Below the pieces are notes generated by a model. The model did no database searches. It saw only the letters and a list, made by a program, of their open reading frames with translations, and had not been told where the DNA came from. This document shows, piece by piece, positions 33,748 through 46,005 of a stretch of DNA of 64,000 nucleotides. Position 1 is the first letter of the stretch, and every line of letters begins with the position of its first letter. This DNA comes from Liriodendron chinense. Lineage: Eukaryota; Streptophyta; Magnoliopsida; Magnoliales; Magnoliaceae. Location of the stretch: assembly GCA_003013855.2 (NCBI GenBank), contig ML058342.1, forward strand, positions 1,673,120 through 1,737,119, read 5' to 3'. Both the position numbers and the translations under genes were made by a program.

Positions 33748-34372
33748 TAATTTAGAGCAAAAAGGTAGTAGTGGAGGTCACAAGCCAACACAGGGCCGAT
33801 TGCCACACAACCGAAGGTCCAAACAATGGTCCACAGGAGCAGAAAGGAAGGAAACGCTCAAAATCCAGCAGAACGCGTGACGGACAGCCTTGCACGGACA
33901 CAACATATAGCCTTAAAAAGAAAAGGGAATGTAGCAGGTATACACCAGACCTGCTGGTGTATGTCCAAGAGCTCCAGCGGGCCAAAAAACGGTGGAGCCA
34001 CACCTCTAAACGTGCCGGAAAACACCAAAAAATCTCCCCAAGTTCAAAAAAACTTCCATGGATATCTTAATCAGGTAAAACTGACTAGTCCATAAGGAGA
34101 AATCCCCAAAAAACTCTTACCGATTTGGAAGCAAACGCGAGAAATTGAAGAATCAGGGGTTTTCCGCCGGATTTGAAAATTAGCCCAAACATAGTTTAGA
34201 TCAGCCCCAAAAAACCTGTAAAAATCATCATAAATCTTCTAAAATCAAGCTTCATCAGATCATGGTCTTCCCGATGTAAAAATGTCCATACCGACGTACA
34301 CTTGTTGACATCAGCTGTACGGTTGCTGACGTCAACAGATTCTTGCAACTTCAATTAACGTGAGGTGCTGTT

Positions 34373-34385
34373 GCTCTGATACCAA
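34373..34385 (-). other. Primer binding site, initiator tRNA-Met type
   Basis: On the - strand TTGGTATCAGAGC directly follows the 5' LTR. Confidence 0.9.
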
Positions 34386-34423
34386 GTAGAGGAGATAAGA
34401 TTTGAAGGGAAAGAAGAGATGGA

Positions 34424-34473
<50 letters not shown>

Positions 34474-34641
34474 GAGCAAAACATAGTTGGTATTGCTTAG
34501 GGCTACCACACCACAACTACACTATTAAAAATGAACTAAAGTTACAACATAGTACTCCGCAAGAGTACCAAACGCTGAACATGCACAAACAAGGAAAGAC
34601 AAATAAGAACACATACAACATCACCCCTGAATTCTCCATAC
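34386..34641 (-). repeat. 5' LTR of the copia element
   Basis: 256 bp, reading GTATGGAGAATTC to CTTATCTCCTCTAC on the - strand, with a GA/CT microsatellite inside. The termini are GT...AC rather than TG...CA. Confidence 0.85.
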
Positions 34642-34646
34642 TAATA

Positions 34647-35482
34647 CCATGCAAAGTCGTAATCTTTACATATAGACACACATTCTATGTGGGATGACTT
34701 CAGTCCGTCACAAAACAATGACCATAATTCCCTCTATCAGTTGAGGACTATTGGGGATATTTAAATAGTTGGTTTAGTAGTTCACACAAATGTTAATTGT
34801 ATTGACGTTTGCAAAGCCCGCACGCATGCACACCAACCTTAGGGTCCATGCTTCCCTTTTGACCTACGTCAGAACTTATTTAATTGACTATTGACCTCTC
34901 AAAACTAAACCAACAACTTGATGGAAATTGGTTGGACATAGGGTCTAAATTGGGAAATAAACCCTTTTCAAATGGGACTATATACAATGATGACATTTGC
35001 TAGCATGAAATGTGCACTTATCGTGCTTAACATTAAGTTTCAATGTCCATTGGATCTGTACATGTTCGGTGATCCAAACCATTGAACTGACAAGATACAC
35101 AGGTGATGGTGGTTTCTGTGGGATTGGAAGATCCTAAGCCTTTCACAAATGACCCACAAAACAACGTTCATATAAATGGGTTGGCTCATCCAAACATGAC
35201 CACAGATCTGACTGCTACAATCCCATGTATTGTAGCTACCATATAATAATGTGGGTTTTAGTAATTCCGCACACATGCAAAAGGCATGCAATCTACAAGC
35301 TACCACGTGCTCACATGGCTGATGGTTGCAATATCCAACTAGTCCATCAAGTGGGTCCTATTGTGGAGATATTCTTGCCCAAAAGTAATGCTTGTCCACT
35401 GAATAGCATGCCATGAGGTTATAAACATTTGGATGGATTGGAAAAGTTAGCCAAGTTTTTGTCAGCTATAAGTTTGTTTTAC
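34647..35482. other. No gene recognised
   Basis: Short overlapping frames only. TGGCTCATCCA and GTGGGTCC-type words suggest old MITE sequence. Confidence 0.45.
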
Positions 35483-36833
35483 AAAGAGATTTTTCCATCT
35501 GTAAATCTCACTTTTGGCTCACCAGCCAAAGTAAACCCCCCAAAACTTTAGCTTCCAAATCTAAACTTATGGGGTTTTTTTGGACGAAAATGCCCTGCAA
35601 AACCCATCTTCATTTTTATTGCTGAAAAAATCAATCTTCTTCATTTTTCTTCTCAAAAAATTCATCTTCTTCTTTGCTATTCTTCGTTTTTCTTTCCGAA
35701 AAACCCATCATTCCTTAAAAACCCATCTTCTTCTTCGTTTTTCTCCCTGAAAAAACCCATCTCTTCTTCGTTTTTCATCCTTGAAAAAACTCATCTCTTC
35801 TTCTTCGTTTTTCCACATAGGAGGTCGAAAATGTGAATGGTATATGTGAATGATGAATGGGTGGTCGAATACGTGAATGTTGAATGGCGAAGAATGACGA
35901 ACTTGTAAAAACGGTGGAAATTCATAACGCGAATTCGGTGAAATCATCGATCACAGTGTGAAATTCGGTGAATTCACATTGTGATCGGTGAATTTTTCAA
36001 TGTGATCGGTGAATTTTCATTGTGAGCAGTGAATTTTCACTGTGATCGGTGAATTCGGTGTAAATTCACCGATCATAGCATGAAATTCGGTGAATTCACG
36101 CCGTGATCAATGAATTTTTCACTGTGAGCAGTGGATTTTTCATTATGATCGGTGAATTTTCACTGCGATCGGTGAATTCAGAATTCACCGATCGCAGTGA
36201 AAATTCACCGATCACAGTGAAAAATTCACTACTCACAGTGAAAATTCATTGCTCACAGTGAAAATTCACCGATCAGTGAAAAATTCACTGCTCACAATGA
36301 AAATTCATCGATCACATTGAAAAATTCACCGATCACAACGTGAATTCACCGAATTTCACGCTGTGATCGGTGATTTCACCGAATTCACGTTGTGAATTTC
36401 CACCGTTTTTATAGGTCATCATTCTTCGCCATTCAAAATTCATGTATTCGACCACCCATTCATCATTCACATATACCATTCACATTTTCAACCTCCCATG
36501 GGGAAAAACGAAGAGGAAGAGACTGATATTTTTCAAAGAAGAAAAACGAAGAAGAGATGAGTTTTTTCGGGGAGAAAAACGAAGAAGAAGATGGGTTTTT
36601 AAGGAAGATGGGTTTTTCGGAAAGAAAAACGAAGAATAACGAAGAAGAAGATGAATTTTTTGAGAAGAAAAATGAAGAAGATTGATTTTTTCAACAAGAA
36701 AAATGAAGATGGGTTTTGGAGGGCATTTTCGTCCAAAAAAACCTCATAAGTTTAGATTTGGAAGCTAAAGTTTTGGGGGGTTTACTTTGGCTGGTGAGCC
36801 AAAAGTGAGGTTTATAGATGGAAAAATCTCTTT
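35483..36833. mobile_element. 1.35-kb foldback (inverted-repeat) element
   Basis: Left arm starting AAAGAGATTTTTCCATCT and right arm ending in its reverse complement are highly similar for hundreds of bases (CTCACTTTTGGCTCACCAGC, GCTTCCAAATCTAAACTTAT on the left; complements on the right). The centre near 36160-36190 is itself a palindrome (GGTGAATTC-A-GAATTCACC) surrounded by repeated CACTGTGATCGGTGAATTTT units. No transposase; TSD not resolved. Confidence 0.88.
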
Positions 36834-38140
36834 TATAAATTGTGGCCCACCTGACTATCAGACCCATCTTCTTTCTTGGGCCAGAGCATCAACACAGCAG
36901 TACCACTCTGATCGATGAATTGCATCTTTTTTCTACATAGCTTTCTTTTTCTATCCTTATTAATTTTCTTCTTCATTCTCCCCAGCTATGGTGGAAAGCG
37001 TGCTGTTTGGAGCTATCGATTGCAGTTCCTATTTTTGTGGCATACATCTACTGCGCAGGCACATGTGGTGCTAGTGCTTGGCATTGAAGATATCTTGTTC
37101 GAAAAGGATTTATTTCGCATTTTGGAGTCAAGGTCAATGAGAATAGGTTCCATGACGTGGACAAATAGGATATCATGGACCCTATGATTGGTGTACGCAT
37201 GTGCAGGCATAGCAAACCATAATTGTATTTTATCTATTCTTCTCTTTTCCTCCAAGAACTTTGAAGCATTTACCTGCTTGTTGTCTAGTATTTTGTTGCA
37301 AAGTAAAGTTGGCCTGTTTCAAAATTCTTTTAATTTCAGGGATCAGAGTAGCAGTATTACCTCCAGCACTACATGATCTGATACACATGTTTTAAGCTTC
37401 TCTGCCTTATCCAATGCATTTATGATGATGCTACATCAAGTCAGAGTCTACCCTTGTTTACTTGCCTTGTAGCACATGAACGTACACATTAATGTAGATA
37501 TGATATTATCTGATATAGTGTGGCAATGAAAATTTGTTGCACTAAAAGTTGATACTGGTTTGGGTGAGGGCTTCTAAACACATCGTAAGCTAAAACCGTG
37601 CTAGCAAATTACCATAATTCTTAAGGGTCTGTTTGGCATGAAAACTGGTTTCCTTTGGTCACTAAAACATGTGAGCCAGCGAGTTGACTATCTAGCAATT
37701 GAGTAGTCATCTAATGGCGTCCCTCCTGGAAGGCTTTCATGAAACGGGAATGATGGAACCTCAATTTAAGAAATTTCTGCATTTTTGGTTCATTCCTATT
37801 TTTGACGGGTGGTGCTCTATAGAGGGAACAAATGCTAAGTTGGAAGCTTGCAGGAAGGGTCTAACTAAAAAATTAGTAGAACCAAGATGGAGTCTTTGGA
37901 ATTCAAATTTAGGAGTGGCTATATCTGCAATGCTTTAGTTAAAACCGATGGTATAAAGATTCCTTGTAGTGATTTGTTTTTATTGCCTTTGTTCTATTGT
38001 TGAAAAAGATGGGGAGATTGAGGAGGATATTTTTGATACAATTATCTATAGAAGTGTCTCAATACAATTAGAGTTGTGTGGATGAAGTGGTGATGCGCCT
38101 ATACTGCACTGCATGATTGCTGTCTATGAAATTTGAGAGA
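36834..38140. other. No gene recognised
   Basis: Open frames at 36915-37187 and 37699-37938 have no recognisable domain. The second (GTNAKLEACRKGL) faintly resembles a LINE RNase H, not enough to call. Confidence 0.4.
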
Positions 38141-38269
38141 AATTTTTATAAGATAGCTATTTGACTGACCATGCTATACACACTATAGAGTGTTGGGCTT
38201 TTAGAAAGCTGCATGAGCCATATATTCAGTGTTACGGGGATGAGGATGCTGAGATTCATGTGTGGGAAG

Positions 38270-38510
38270 ACTTGGAAGGGTAACGATAATAGTAAGGTCA
38301 TCCATAGTATCACAAGGGAGTAAGTCCCCACAAGAGAAAATGATGGATATCAAAATGAGATGGTTTGGTCACTTGTAACAAAGACTGAAGATTGATTTGG
38401 TAAGGATTGGAATATTGATTGGACTTGAAAAGAGAATGAGAGGAAGGCCTACAAGGATTTGAATTGAGGTGGTATGAACAGATATATGAAGGTTGATTCA
38501 CTTATTCTGG
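38270..38510 (+). mobile_element. RTE-type LINE, C-terminal fragment
   Basis: Broken frames give KMRWFGHL, KRMRGRPTRI and a following EVV-TDI segment, the conserved end of RTE reverse transcriptase proteins. Confidence 0.5.
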
Positions 38511-39397
38511 ATAGGGCCTTGGAATTGATTTGTGAAAACAGGATTTGCAAAGCTGATGCCAAATAATCAGGATGAGGTGATAATCAATGTTCAAAGTATT
38601 GGTATGGCATGCTTGGGATACTAAAATACCATAGAAAACATGTGTTGTTTAATGTATTGCAGTTTGAGGGAAATGTTGGGGAAACTTCTTATGAAAATGG
38701 TGGAATTTTCATTGATACTTTATGGGATGCTAAAGACATTATTACCCACTCAGAACTCAAAACATTACAGAAAAAAATATACGCTGTCAGTCATAAGTGA
38801 TGAAATTTTATCCAATCGAGTTCATATTGTTCAAATGCTGTACAATACAAGCAACATAACACAAACACTGACACCAATTTAGCACAAAGAGTAGTGTTTT
38901 GTGCTGAGTAGATTACGGGGCATTAGCAGTAGGATCTTATTTAGCAGACAACTCACAAATGAAAGGGGTAGAATGTGGTATATCAGATGGTCCATCGGGA
39001 GGAACAATAAGCAATGAAGGAAAGGTGAAGATTAAAACGAGATTTAAGTATTAAGAGAGCTATCAGTAGGTAATTAACAGAAACAAAATCTCGAAGGAAG
39101 ATGGCATGGCAAGGGAGTTACAGGTGTAAGTGATTAAAGTAGTCACATCAGTGATTGGAAGAGGAAGATACAAAGAAGATAAGATGTGTAAGTAGAGAAG
39201 ATTAATCAAGAGAAAGCAATTTCATTAAGTTCTCCTAGTGGAAGATAAAATAGGAAAATATTGTAGATATCATAGGAAATGTCACAGACATCGTGGGAAA
39301 TATTAGGAAATATTGCAGTTATCATGATATTTCGGCAAATGTTGATGATTATATCATTGATATCATGTAAAATGTGTTTTCCAAGAAAAATTATCAC
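38511..39397. other. No gene recognised
   Basis: AT-rich. The last 150 bases carry repeated GATATCATGG / GGAAATATT words that may be a decayed inverted-repeat element. Confidence 0.4.
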
Positions 39398-39515
39398 ACT
39401 TTTTTTTTTTTTTTTTTTTCATTTTTTGGGTTAGTTCACGCACCCCATTGTTAGTACACCCACACACCCCTGTTAGTCACATCACAATGTTAGCCACCCC
39501 CATTAGCTCCAACAC
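39398..39515 (-). mobile_element. SINE-like element
   Basis: On the - strand GGGGGTGGCTAACATTGTG runs to ACTAACCCAAAA and a 22-base A tail (T-run at 39398-39419). The same 3' sequence is found at 41160-41290 in the other orientation. Confidence 0.5.
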
Positions 39516-41159
39516 TCATTGATACCAAAATATCAGCCGATATTGTCGGTTCTTAGAGCACTGGCGAGAATGATGATGATGAATGTGCTGGTATGATGAT
39601 GATTGTGACAATGATGATGATGGCGATAATGATTAAGGGATTTAACTATTCAACATGCATCTGGTGTGTAGTGAACATGCATTTTTAGAAGAAAACAGTT
39701 GACCACCTGGTGACTCAAAGTTTCTTAGCTCAAAAATCATCCTGGCACCTCTGATGCTGCCCCCATCTATTAGGAGGGGCTTCTGCTGATCCTCTGGTCC
39801 TGGTATACATTCTCGGCTCTGGCATATCCTGACTAGTTGGCCTGAATCACTTGTGCCATGACTGATCACTAGTTCTGCCTAAAAATCTCTTCAGGAGATC
39901 AACAGGGCCTCCTTTTTTCATTAGATGAGATTAGGATGAAAGGTATTATCTCAATGCTTCTTTTCTCTGGCTTGCTCTTAAAAATTCACTGTGGCCTGCG
40001 GTAATGTAATCAGGATTGAATTGGTCAAGAAAGTCTTACCTCAACCTTACAAATACTATCGCCCCCCTGGCTTGACTCAAGTTTTTGTGACTGGTTTTGT
40101 TCCAAACTGGTCCAACTGTCCAATCCAACAGGAGTTTAAATTGGTTGTCGTTTTGTGTTTACATGCTTCAAGAATCAAAATAATGAGAACTCATGAGTTC
40201 CTCGCCCCAAATGGCCCCAAAAGTTTTAGGTAAATGGATGCTCTGTAGATGAGTGTACCAGGAAAAGTAAAAGTCAGTGTTGGAGTTTATGGAGGAAATT
40301 GAATTTGAGTAATAGAAATCTAGAATTGCCAGTATACGGGTGAGTACTGAAATTAAGGCTGTGTGGGGATGTGTATTACTGAACTGAATTTCAATGGTTA
40401 GTTCAGTAAAATGAACAAATCAGGTTACCTTTTGCAGTTTTCATGCTGAGGGGATGGACTCAAAAATGCTAATCATCATTACTAGTATTTGAATGCTAAC
40501 TTTTCCTTTATTAAAATTGAAGAAAAATGTACAAAGTTAATGGGAGAAGCAAAGAAAAGCTGATCAAGCGTCTGCTACCTTGTTTGGTGTCTCTAAGAAC
40601 AAGAGAAAAATATATGTTAAGACCGCTGCAAGACTGCAACAACAAGAAGGGGGGGAAAACCTGAAAATTCAAAATCAGACTGCTGGATCTACTGTCCCAA
40701 TCATCATACATGTGTGCCACATGAGTAATGAGGATGGAACTGCAAAGAACTTTCTCACATGATTGCATTTACCTTGCGGTTTTGCTTCATCTCCTGTTGA
40801 CAGGACTGAAATTTTTTCCCTGAAAGTTGCAGACAAGGTTTAAGAAACAGCTTCATGACCCCATAACGGTTGTCATGGAAAGGAATAAATGATAAAATGG
40901 AAAGAAATAGAAAGTGGAAAAACATTCACCTTATGAGAAAGAATGGCCATTTTTACAGATAAAAAAGTGTTAGAATGTCTCTCGTACAGTGTTCCACATG
41001 CTCACACGTGCACTCATGTGCGTATGGTCACTTTTTCCCTTTGGTTTTGAAAAACTTGAGCTCAAAGTTTCAAAGTCTACTCATAATAATAATAATAATA
41101 ATAAAATCACATTAAAGAAAGCTAACTTGTGCAAAGAGTTTTCATGTTTGACTAGCCTT
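39516..41159. other. No gene recognised
   Basis: Short overlapping frames; an (ATA)n run at about 41084-41104. No domain or splice structure seen. Confidence 0.45.
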
Positions 41160-41290
41160 GAAGTAAGATAAACTCACTGAGGTCCAGGTATCGATTCCCA
41201 ACGTGGGGGTGGCTAACATTTAAGTGTGACTCACTGAGTGTGGGTGTGTGTACTAACAGTGGGATGTATGTACTAACTCAAGAAAAAAGA
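41160..41290 (+). mobile_element. SINE-like element
   Basis: A B-box-like GGTATCGATTCCCA is followed by GGGGGTGGCTAACATTTAA, GTGTGTACTAACAGTGGG and ACTAACTCAAGAAAAAAG, matching the copy at 39398-39515. The A box is not clear. Confidence 0.5.
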
Positions 41291-42806
41291 GATACATACA
41301 CTCTTAAGTCCATTCCATCCAAGCTCAAAACATGTGGGGCTACTCATCTATTGCACCTTGGGGAGAAGGTAAGCCAAAGGGAGCAATGATCAAAGCCACT
41401 CATCATCTAAGTCCAATAATCTAGAAGAGTGTCGTACATCGTTGGTCCATCGTGGCTCAAGCTAAGTGGTCAATCTCTTTTCTAGTTTATGGATGTCTAG
41501 TTGATATTAGTATGTTTGTACTTCACGCTCTTAGCTATAGAATCAGAGCATAATGCAATCAGAGTTCTGAAAACCGGCTTCTATGCTTTTCATTCATTTG
41601 AAAAGTCCCGAAGAATTTTGGTTTATATATTGATTGGAAAAAAGAAAAAAGAAAGAAGAAAAAAAATCCTCATAGCAGTTAAAATTTTACCAAATAATGC
41701 CCCGAAGAAACAATTCCCCCATGGAAGAAATTTTGTACACACCCTTTAATTTTTCTTTAAAAAGTGAAGAGTTGAGAATTGTGGGCCTTGTGTTGTATGT
41801 ATGGGACATCCAAGCTATCCAATAGATGCACCGCGCCAAGATTATCAGACGAACGGAAAATATGGTAGGGTCAATCATAAGGTAGGCCAAATTATAACAG
41901 ATAATGGGCACCACTCAGAAACACCCAAATTCAAGTCTGACCCATTTGATTATTTGATTGGCCAGATTTTTAGTTCTTGTGATCACCATAATGGGTTGCA
42001 TATGTTGGATTTTGGTTGAATGTTATTCATGTACCACATAGGCACCCCAATTCTCCACTTTGCTTACAAAGAAAAATAAAAAAAAAGATGAGGACACGCT
42101 CGTAATTCCTCTCTCCAAAATCATCTCCTGCAAATTTCTATTTGTCCATGCAAATTTCCAATTGTCCAGACATTATTATGGAAAAAAAAATGCAAATTCT
42201 TGAAGAATTTTGTGGTAAAAATTCCAATTTTTTAACTTCCATTTGTTTCATGCATACTAGAACGCTTGATGAGTGAATTGCCAGATACTCAGACCTCAAT
42301 ATTTAGACAATGTGGCCCACCTAGTTTATGGCTTGGATATCAACAGGCTGGCTTGTAGAAGCAATGATATCACACGAGACATCTAATTCCACCCATTGAA
42401 ATTTAGCCTGCTGACTAATTTTATTTTAACCGTTCATCAGTGGCCATGAATCAGAGCATAACAATCATAAGCTTATGAGAGTGACTTTCAGGCAATGCAT
42501 TATCCACAACGAGACCATTGGTTGATTGGACGTTCTAGTTGTTGAGACGGAATCCATCTTTAACAGATCAATCATTGTGGAATAACATAGCCGGATATTA
42601 GTTAGGATGATATTAGTTAGGATTTAATTAATGTTTGACTATTCCCTTCAAAGTTGTATTAAGCCGTTTTTAAAAGAAGCCATAAGCCTATCAGGAATCT
42701 CTGCACATGGGGGAGTTCGTTGGAAAAATGCATTGTCAAGTCACATGAATAAACGAATGGTTCACTTGACGATAGGTCACACCGGTTGCCATTTAAAGGT
42801 TTGGAA
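41291..42806. other. No gene recognised; old repeat DNA
   Basis: Contains GGGACATCCAAGCTATCC and GTGGCCCACCTAG-type words found in old MITEs. No coding signal. Confidence 0.4.
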
Positions 42807-42808
42807 TG

Positions 42809-42859
<51 letters not shown>
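42807..42859 (+). repeat. (AT)n microsatellite
   Basis: About 50 bases of alternating T and A at the left edge of a MITE. Confidence 0.95.
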
Positions 42860-42861
<2 letters not shown>

Positions 42862-43195
42862 TACTTGTTTTTTTGAGAATGCATGGGCACTTTTTGAAAC
42901 TCATCATATGTGATGTGAGCCCTGAATCTGAACTGCATATGTGGTGTAGCACCTCAAAAAACTTAGGGCCCAACTTTCATCTTGATCCAATGCTCTGGTG
43001 AGCCATAGCAGAGAGAGAGAGGGGGGGAGGCAAATCAAGAGAGAAAACTGTTTTCCTTTTGCCATGGCCCGCCAAAGTTCTAACCCAAGGTAAAAGTTGT
43101 GCCCATGGGGGTTTTGGAGTGTTGCATCAGATGTATTCAGGGCTCACATCACTTGTGAAGAGCTCTCGAAAAGTGCTCACCAGTCTCCCTTAGAA
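42860..43195. mobile_element. MITE, TGTGATGTGAG family, copy 1
   Basis: Left arm CTCATCATATGTGATGTGAG and right arm GGGCTCACATCACTTGTGAA face each other; inside are GGTGTAGCACC and GGTGTTGCATC-type blocks. A further copy lies at 44523-44905. Confidence 0.6.
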
Positions 43196-44440
43196 AGCAA
43201 TGTACGGTCTACCAGTAGGTGGGCCCCACCATAATGTTAATGGGAAATCCACTCCATACATCATATGCAGCATCCTAGGTTAGGGCTATGGCGCAAATAT
43301 TATCCGTATCTGTGATTCAAGTGGGCCCATCATGATGTATTTCAAAACAAATGCATGGTAGTCATGGTTTTCCGTTTGTATAGTGAGGTGCTCACACCCT
43401 TTTTTCTGCCGTGTGAAGACTCAATGGGGCCCAACATTATGTACGTGTTTAATCTACACGGTCCATCTGTTTTGTACAATCATTTTAGCCATGAGACCTA
43501 AAATCAAAATCATTTTAGGCTCTAGGAAGGTTTCAATGGTAGATGTCATTATCCTCACTTTTTTGTGTGTGGTCGACTAAAGCTTTGGATATGCTTCAAT
43601 TTTGGATCATGCTCTAAAACAAACTGAAAAAATGAATGGTATGGAATGGATAAAACACATACATCAAGGTGGTTCCCGTAGAGTCTTCACCACTACCGTG
43701 ATGGATGGTGAGCGCCTCACAGCACCTTCAGCCTCCTGGTGGTTTAGCTTGGGTGAACCCACCGTCATTTATTTCAAAATCCACTCCAACCATCAGGTGA
43801 GTGACTTAATTTTAGGTCTATGGCTGAAAAACCAGCCTCAACAGTGATTCAGGTGGACCCCAAGATTGAAAACAATGTAAGGGCAATATTTACCGTCCAA
43901 ACCTTTTCCCCTTGGTATGGCCCACTTGTACCATGGATGGGCCTAATTTTTTGGAACCATGCTTAAATTTTAATGTGTCATCTAATGGTTTGAGTAGATG
44001 GACAAGTAAACATTATGGTGGGCCAGAAGAAGTTTTTAATGGTCGACGTTCAATCACTACCGTATCCTGTCGTGTGGTCCACCTGTGATTTGGATCTGGC
44101 TTATTTTTTGTTCAATGCCATAAAATGAATTGGCAAAATGGATGGAAGAACTGGATATATAACACATACATCAAGGTGGGCCACGATAGAGTGTTTCAAC
44201 TACGCATGGATGAAGCCGTTTTCGGTTACGTAAATACCCACGAGATCACGGTGAGGACCACTTCAATGGCCCACCCGAATCATGGATTAGCCTGAGTTTT
44301 GTTCCTTCGGTCAAAAGAGAGTGACTTACCTAGTGATCAGAGTGGATTTCATTTAAACATCACGGTGAGGACTACTTCAATAGGCCATGAGATAAGACCG
44401 TAGATAAGGTAGTATCGATGCGACCGTGCGCAGATACCAC
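43196..44440. mobile_element. Mosaic of GTGGGCCCCACC-type MITE pieces
   Basis: Several partial arms (GGTGGGCCCCACCATAATG at 43214, GTGGACCCCAAGATTG near 43855, GATATATAACACATACATCA near 44150) show at least two overlapping elements. Individual ends were not resolved. Confidence 0.45.
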
Positions 44441-44442
44441 GA

Positions 44443-44524
<82 letters not shown>
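44443..44524 (+). repeat. (TC)n(AT)n microsatellite
   Basis: A CT run passes directly into a TA run at the left border of the next MITE. Confidence 0.95.
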
Positions 44525-44525
<1 letters not shown>

Positions 44526-44905
44526 AATTCTCACCTTCCTACGAGTGAGGACTTTTTGAGGACTCATCACATGTGATGTGAGCTCAAAATCTGAGTCGTA
44601 CACATGATGTAGCACCCCAAAAAACCTTAACAGCCCAATTTTCAACTTAATTTAGAACTTTAGTGGGCCATGAAAAGAGGAAATCGTTTCCTTCTTGATT
44701 TGCCTCTCTCTCTCTCTCTCTCTCTCCTCTCTCCCTCTCTACTACTACTACTACTACTACTACTACGGTCCATTAGAGTTTTGTATCAGTTTGAAATTTG
44801 GGCCCTAGGGTTTTTTGGGGTACGACTCAGATTTTAGGCTTACTTCATGTGTGATGAGTCTCAAAAAAAGTGCTCATGAGTTATCATGAGAACAGGTGCG
44901 CAGAT
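44523..44905. mobile_element. MITE, TGTGATGTGAG family, copy 2
   Basis: Arms GACTCATCACATGTGATGTG and TTCATGTGTGATGAGTCTC. The interior has a CT run (44704-44730) and a (CTA)n run (44740-44766). Confidence 0.6.
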
Positions 44906-45238
44906 AGAAAGGAATGCTTAACTATGCATTCACAACTCATCACACATGATGTGAGACCAAAATCTAAACCCTTCAAGCGATGCAACACCCCAAAAACCCT
45001 TAGGGCCTAACTTTTATCCTATCCAAAACTTTGGTGGGCCATGGAAAATGGAAACAATTTTCTCATTTGATTTGCCTCTCTTTGCTACGGCCCACCAAAG
45101 TTATGTGTCAGGTTGAAATTTGGGCTTTGGAGTTTTTTGGGGGTGCTGCATCGTATAGACAGTTCTTATCACTGTGTGATGAATTGTAAAAAAGTGCTAA
45201 CGAGTCCTCACAAGAACTGATGCATAGGTGAGCATTCA
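44906..45238. mobile_element. MITE, TGTGATGTGAG family, copy 3
   Basis: Arms ACTCATCACACATGATGTGA and TCACTGTGTGATGAATTG enclose GATGCAACACCCC and GGGGGTGCTGCATC. It directly follows copy 2. Confidence 0.6.
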
Positions 45239-45362
45239 TCTCTTTACATATACATTAAACAGGGTGGCCCCACAGAGTTTGGGTTTTTGGTGGAGAGGAA
45301 TCTGGTTTCACCGCTCTTAATTGTCGTGTGAAGACACAATGGGCCCACTGTGATGTATGTGT

Positions 45363-46005
45363 TGTTGGGAATGAAATGCCGATAGCGGAAGCAAAAGACG
45401 AACACACACAATAGAATATTTGAATCTAACGAGCAACACAATGCAACCAATCACATAAGCATTCAACCACAACAGATAATCCGATTTTACGTGAAACCCC
45501 CTCCCTCCCAACGAGTAAAAAACCACGGCACAAAGCGATCCACTATGACTCAAAAGATTACAGAAATTAACAACCCACAAGCAAGAAAAACCTAGAAAAA
45601 ACCAAAGTTCTCTCTTCAAAACACTTTCCTCTCATCCTAATACACTTAGGAAACCTTGGACACCTTAGGATTACTCCTAATCTCGGTTATAACCAGGTTT
45701 ATACGGGCAACAAACTAAAATTAGAAACTACTTATACAAATCCGCATGTCTGCATAAAAAAACGCATACACAGCCGACCGGTCGTGAACGATCGGACCAC
45801 ACAAAAACAATCTAGAAGGAAAACTTCCAAATTCGTCACGCCAACCTTAATAGCCGACCGATCAGCCCCCATTGTCCGACCGGTCATGACAGGTCATGGC
45901 AATCCATGGACATTGCTGACTTCACTGTCCAAAAGCAGAGCGGTCGGACCAGTCTGTCTGACTGGTTAGACACCCAAAACAGAAACTTTAAAGACTCTTC
46001 CAACA
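45363..46005 (-). mobile_element. Solo LTR, probably copia
   Basis: It begins TGTTGGGAATG and ends CTTCCAACA, and TGTGT flanks both sides (45358-45362 and 46006-46010). On the - strand the R/U5-like part has TTTTTTACTCGTTGGGAGGG and GGTTTCACGTAAAATC, a motif common near the end of plant copia LTRs. It splits a MITE that resumes at 46011. Repeated CCGACCGGTC motifs lie at 45775-45960. Confidence 0.85.

Larger units (their letters stand above)
28278..34641 (-). mobile_element. Complete but decayed Ty1/copia retrotransposon
   Basis: The element reads leftward: 5' LTR 34641-34386, primer binding site, gag, pre-integrase and integrase, reverse transcriptase, RNase H, purine tract, 3' LTR 28509-28278. 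TSD TAATA on both sides (28273-28277 and 34642-34646). A gypsy solo LTR sits inside. Without it the element is about 5.4 kb. Stops and frameshifts occur in every domain. Confidence 0.92.

Noticed and set aside
36915..37187. 90-residue frame with a hydrophobic start
   Set aside because: The start is a run of Phe/Leu codons from T-rich DNA; there is no domain and no supporting gene structure.
37699..37938. 79-residue frame resembling a LINE RNase H
   Set aside because: Only a short GTNAKLEACRKGL-like match; too weak to assign.
44349..44645. 98-residue - strand frame with IYIYIY and RERERE runs
   Set aside because: It translates the CT/AT microsatellite.
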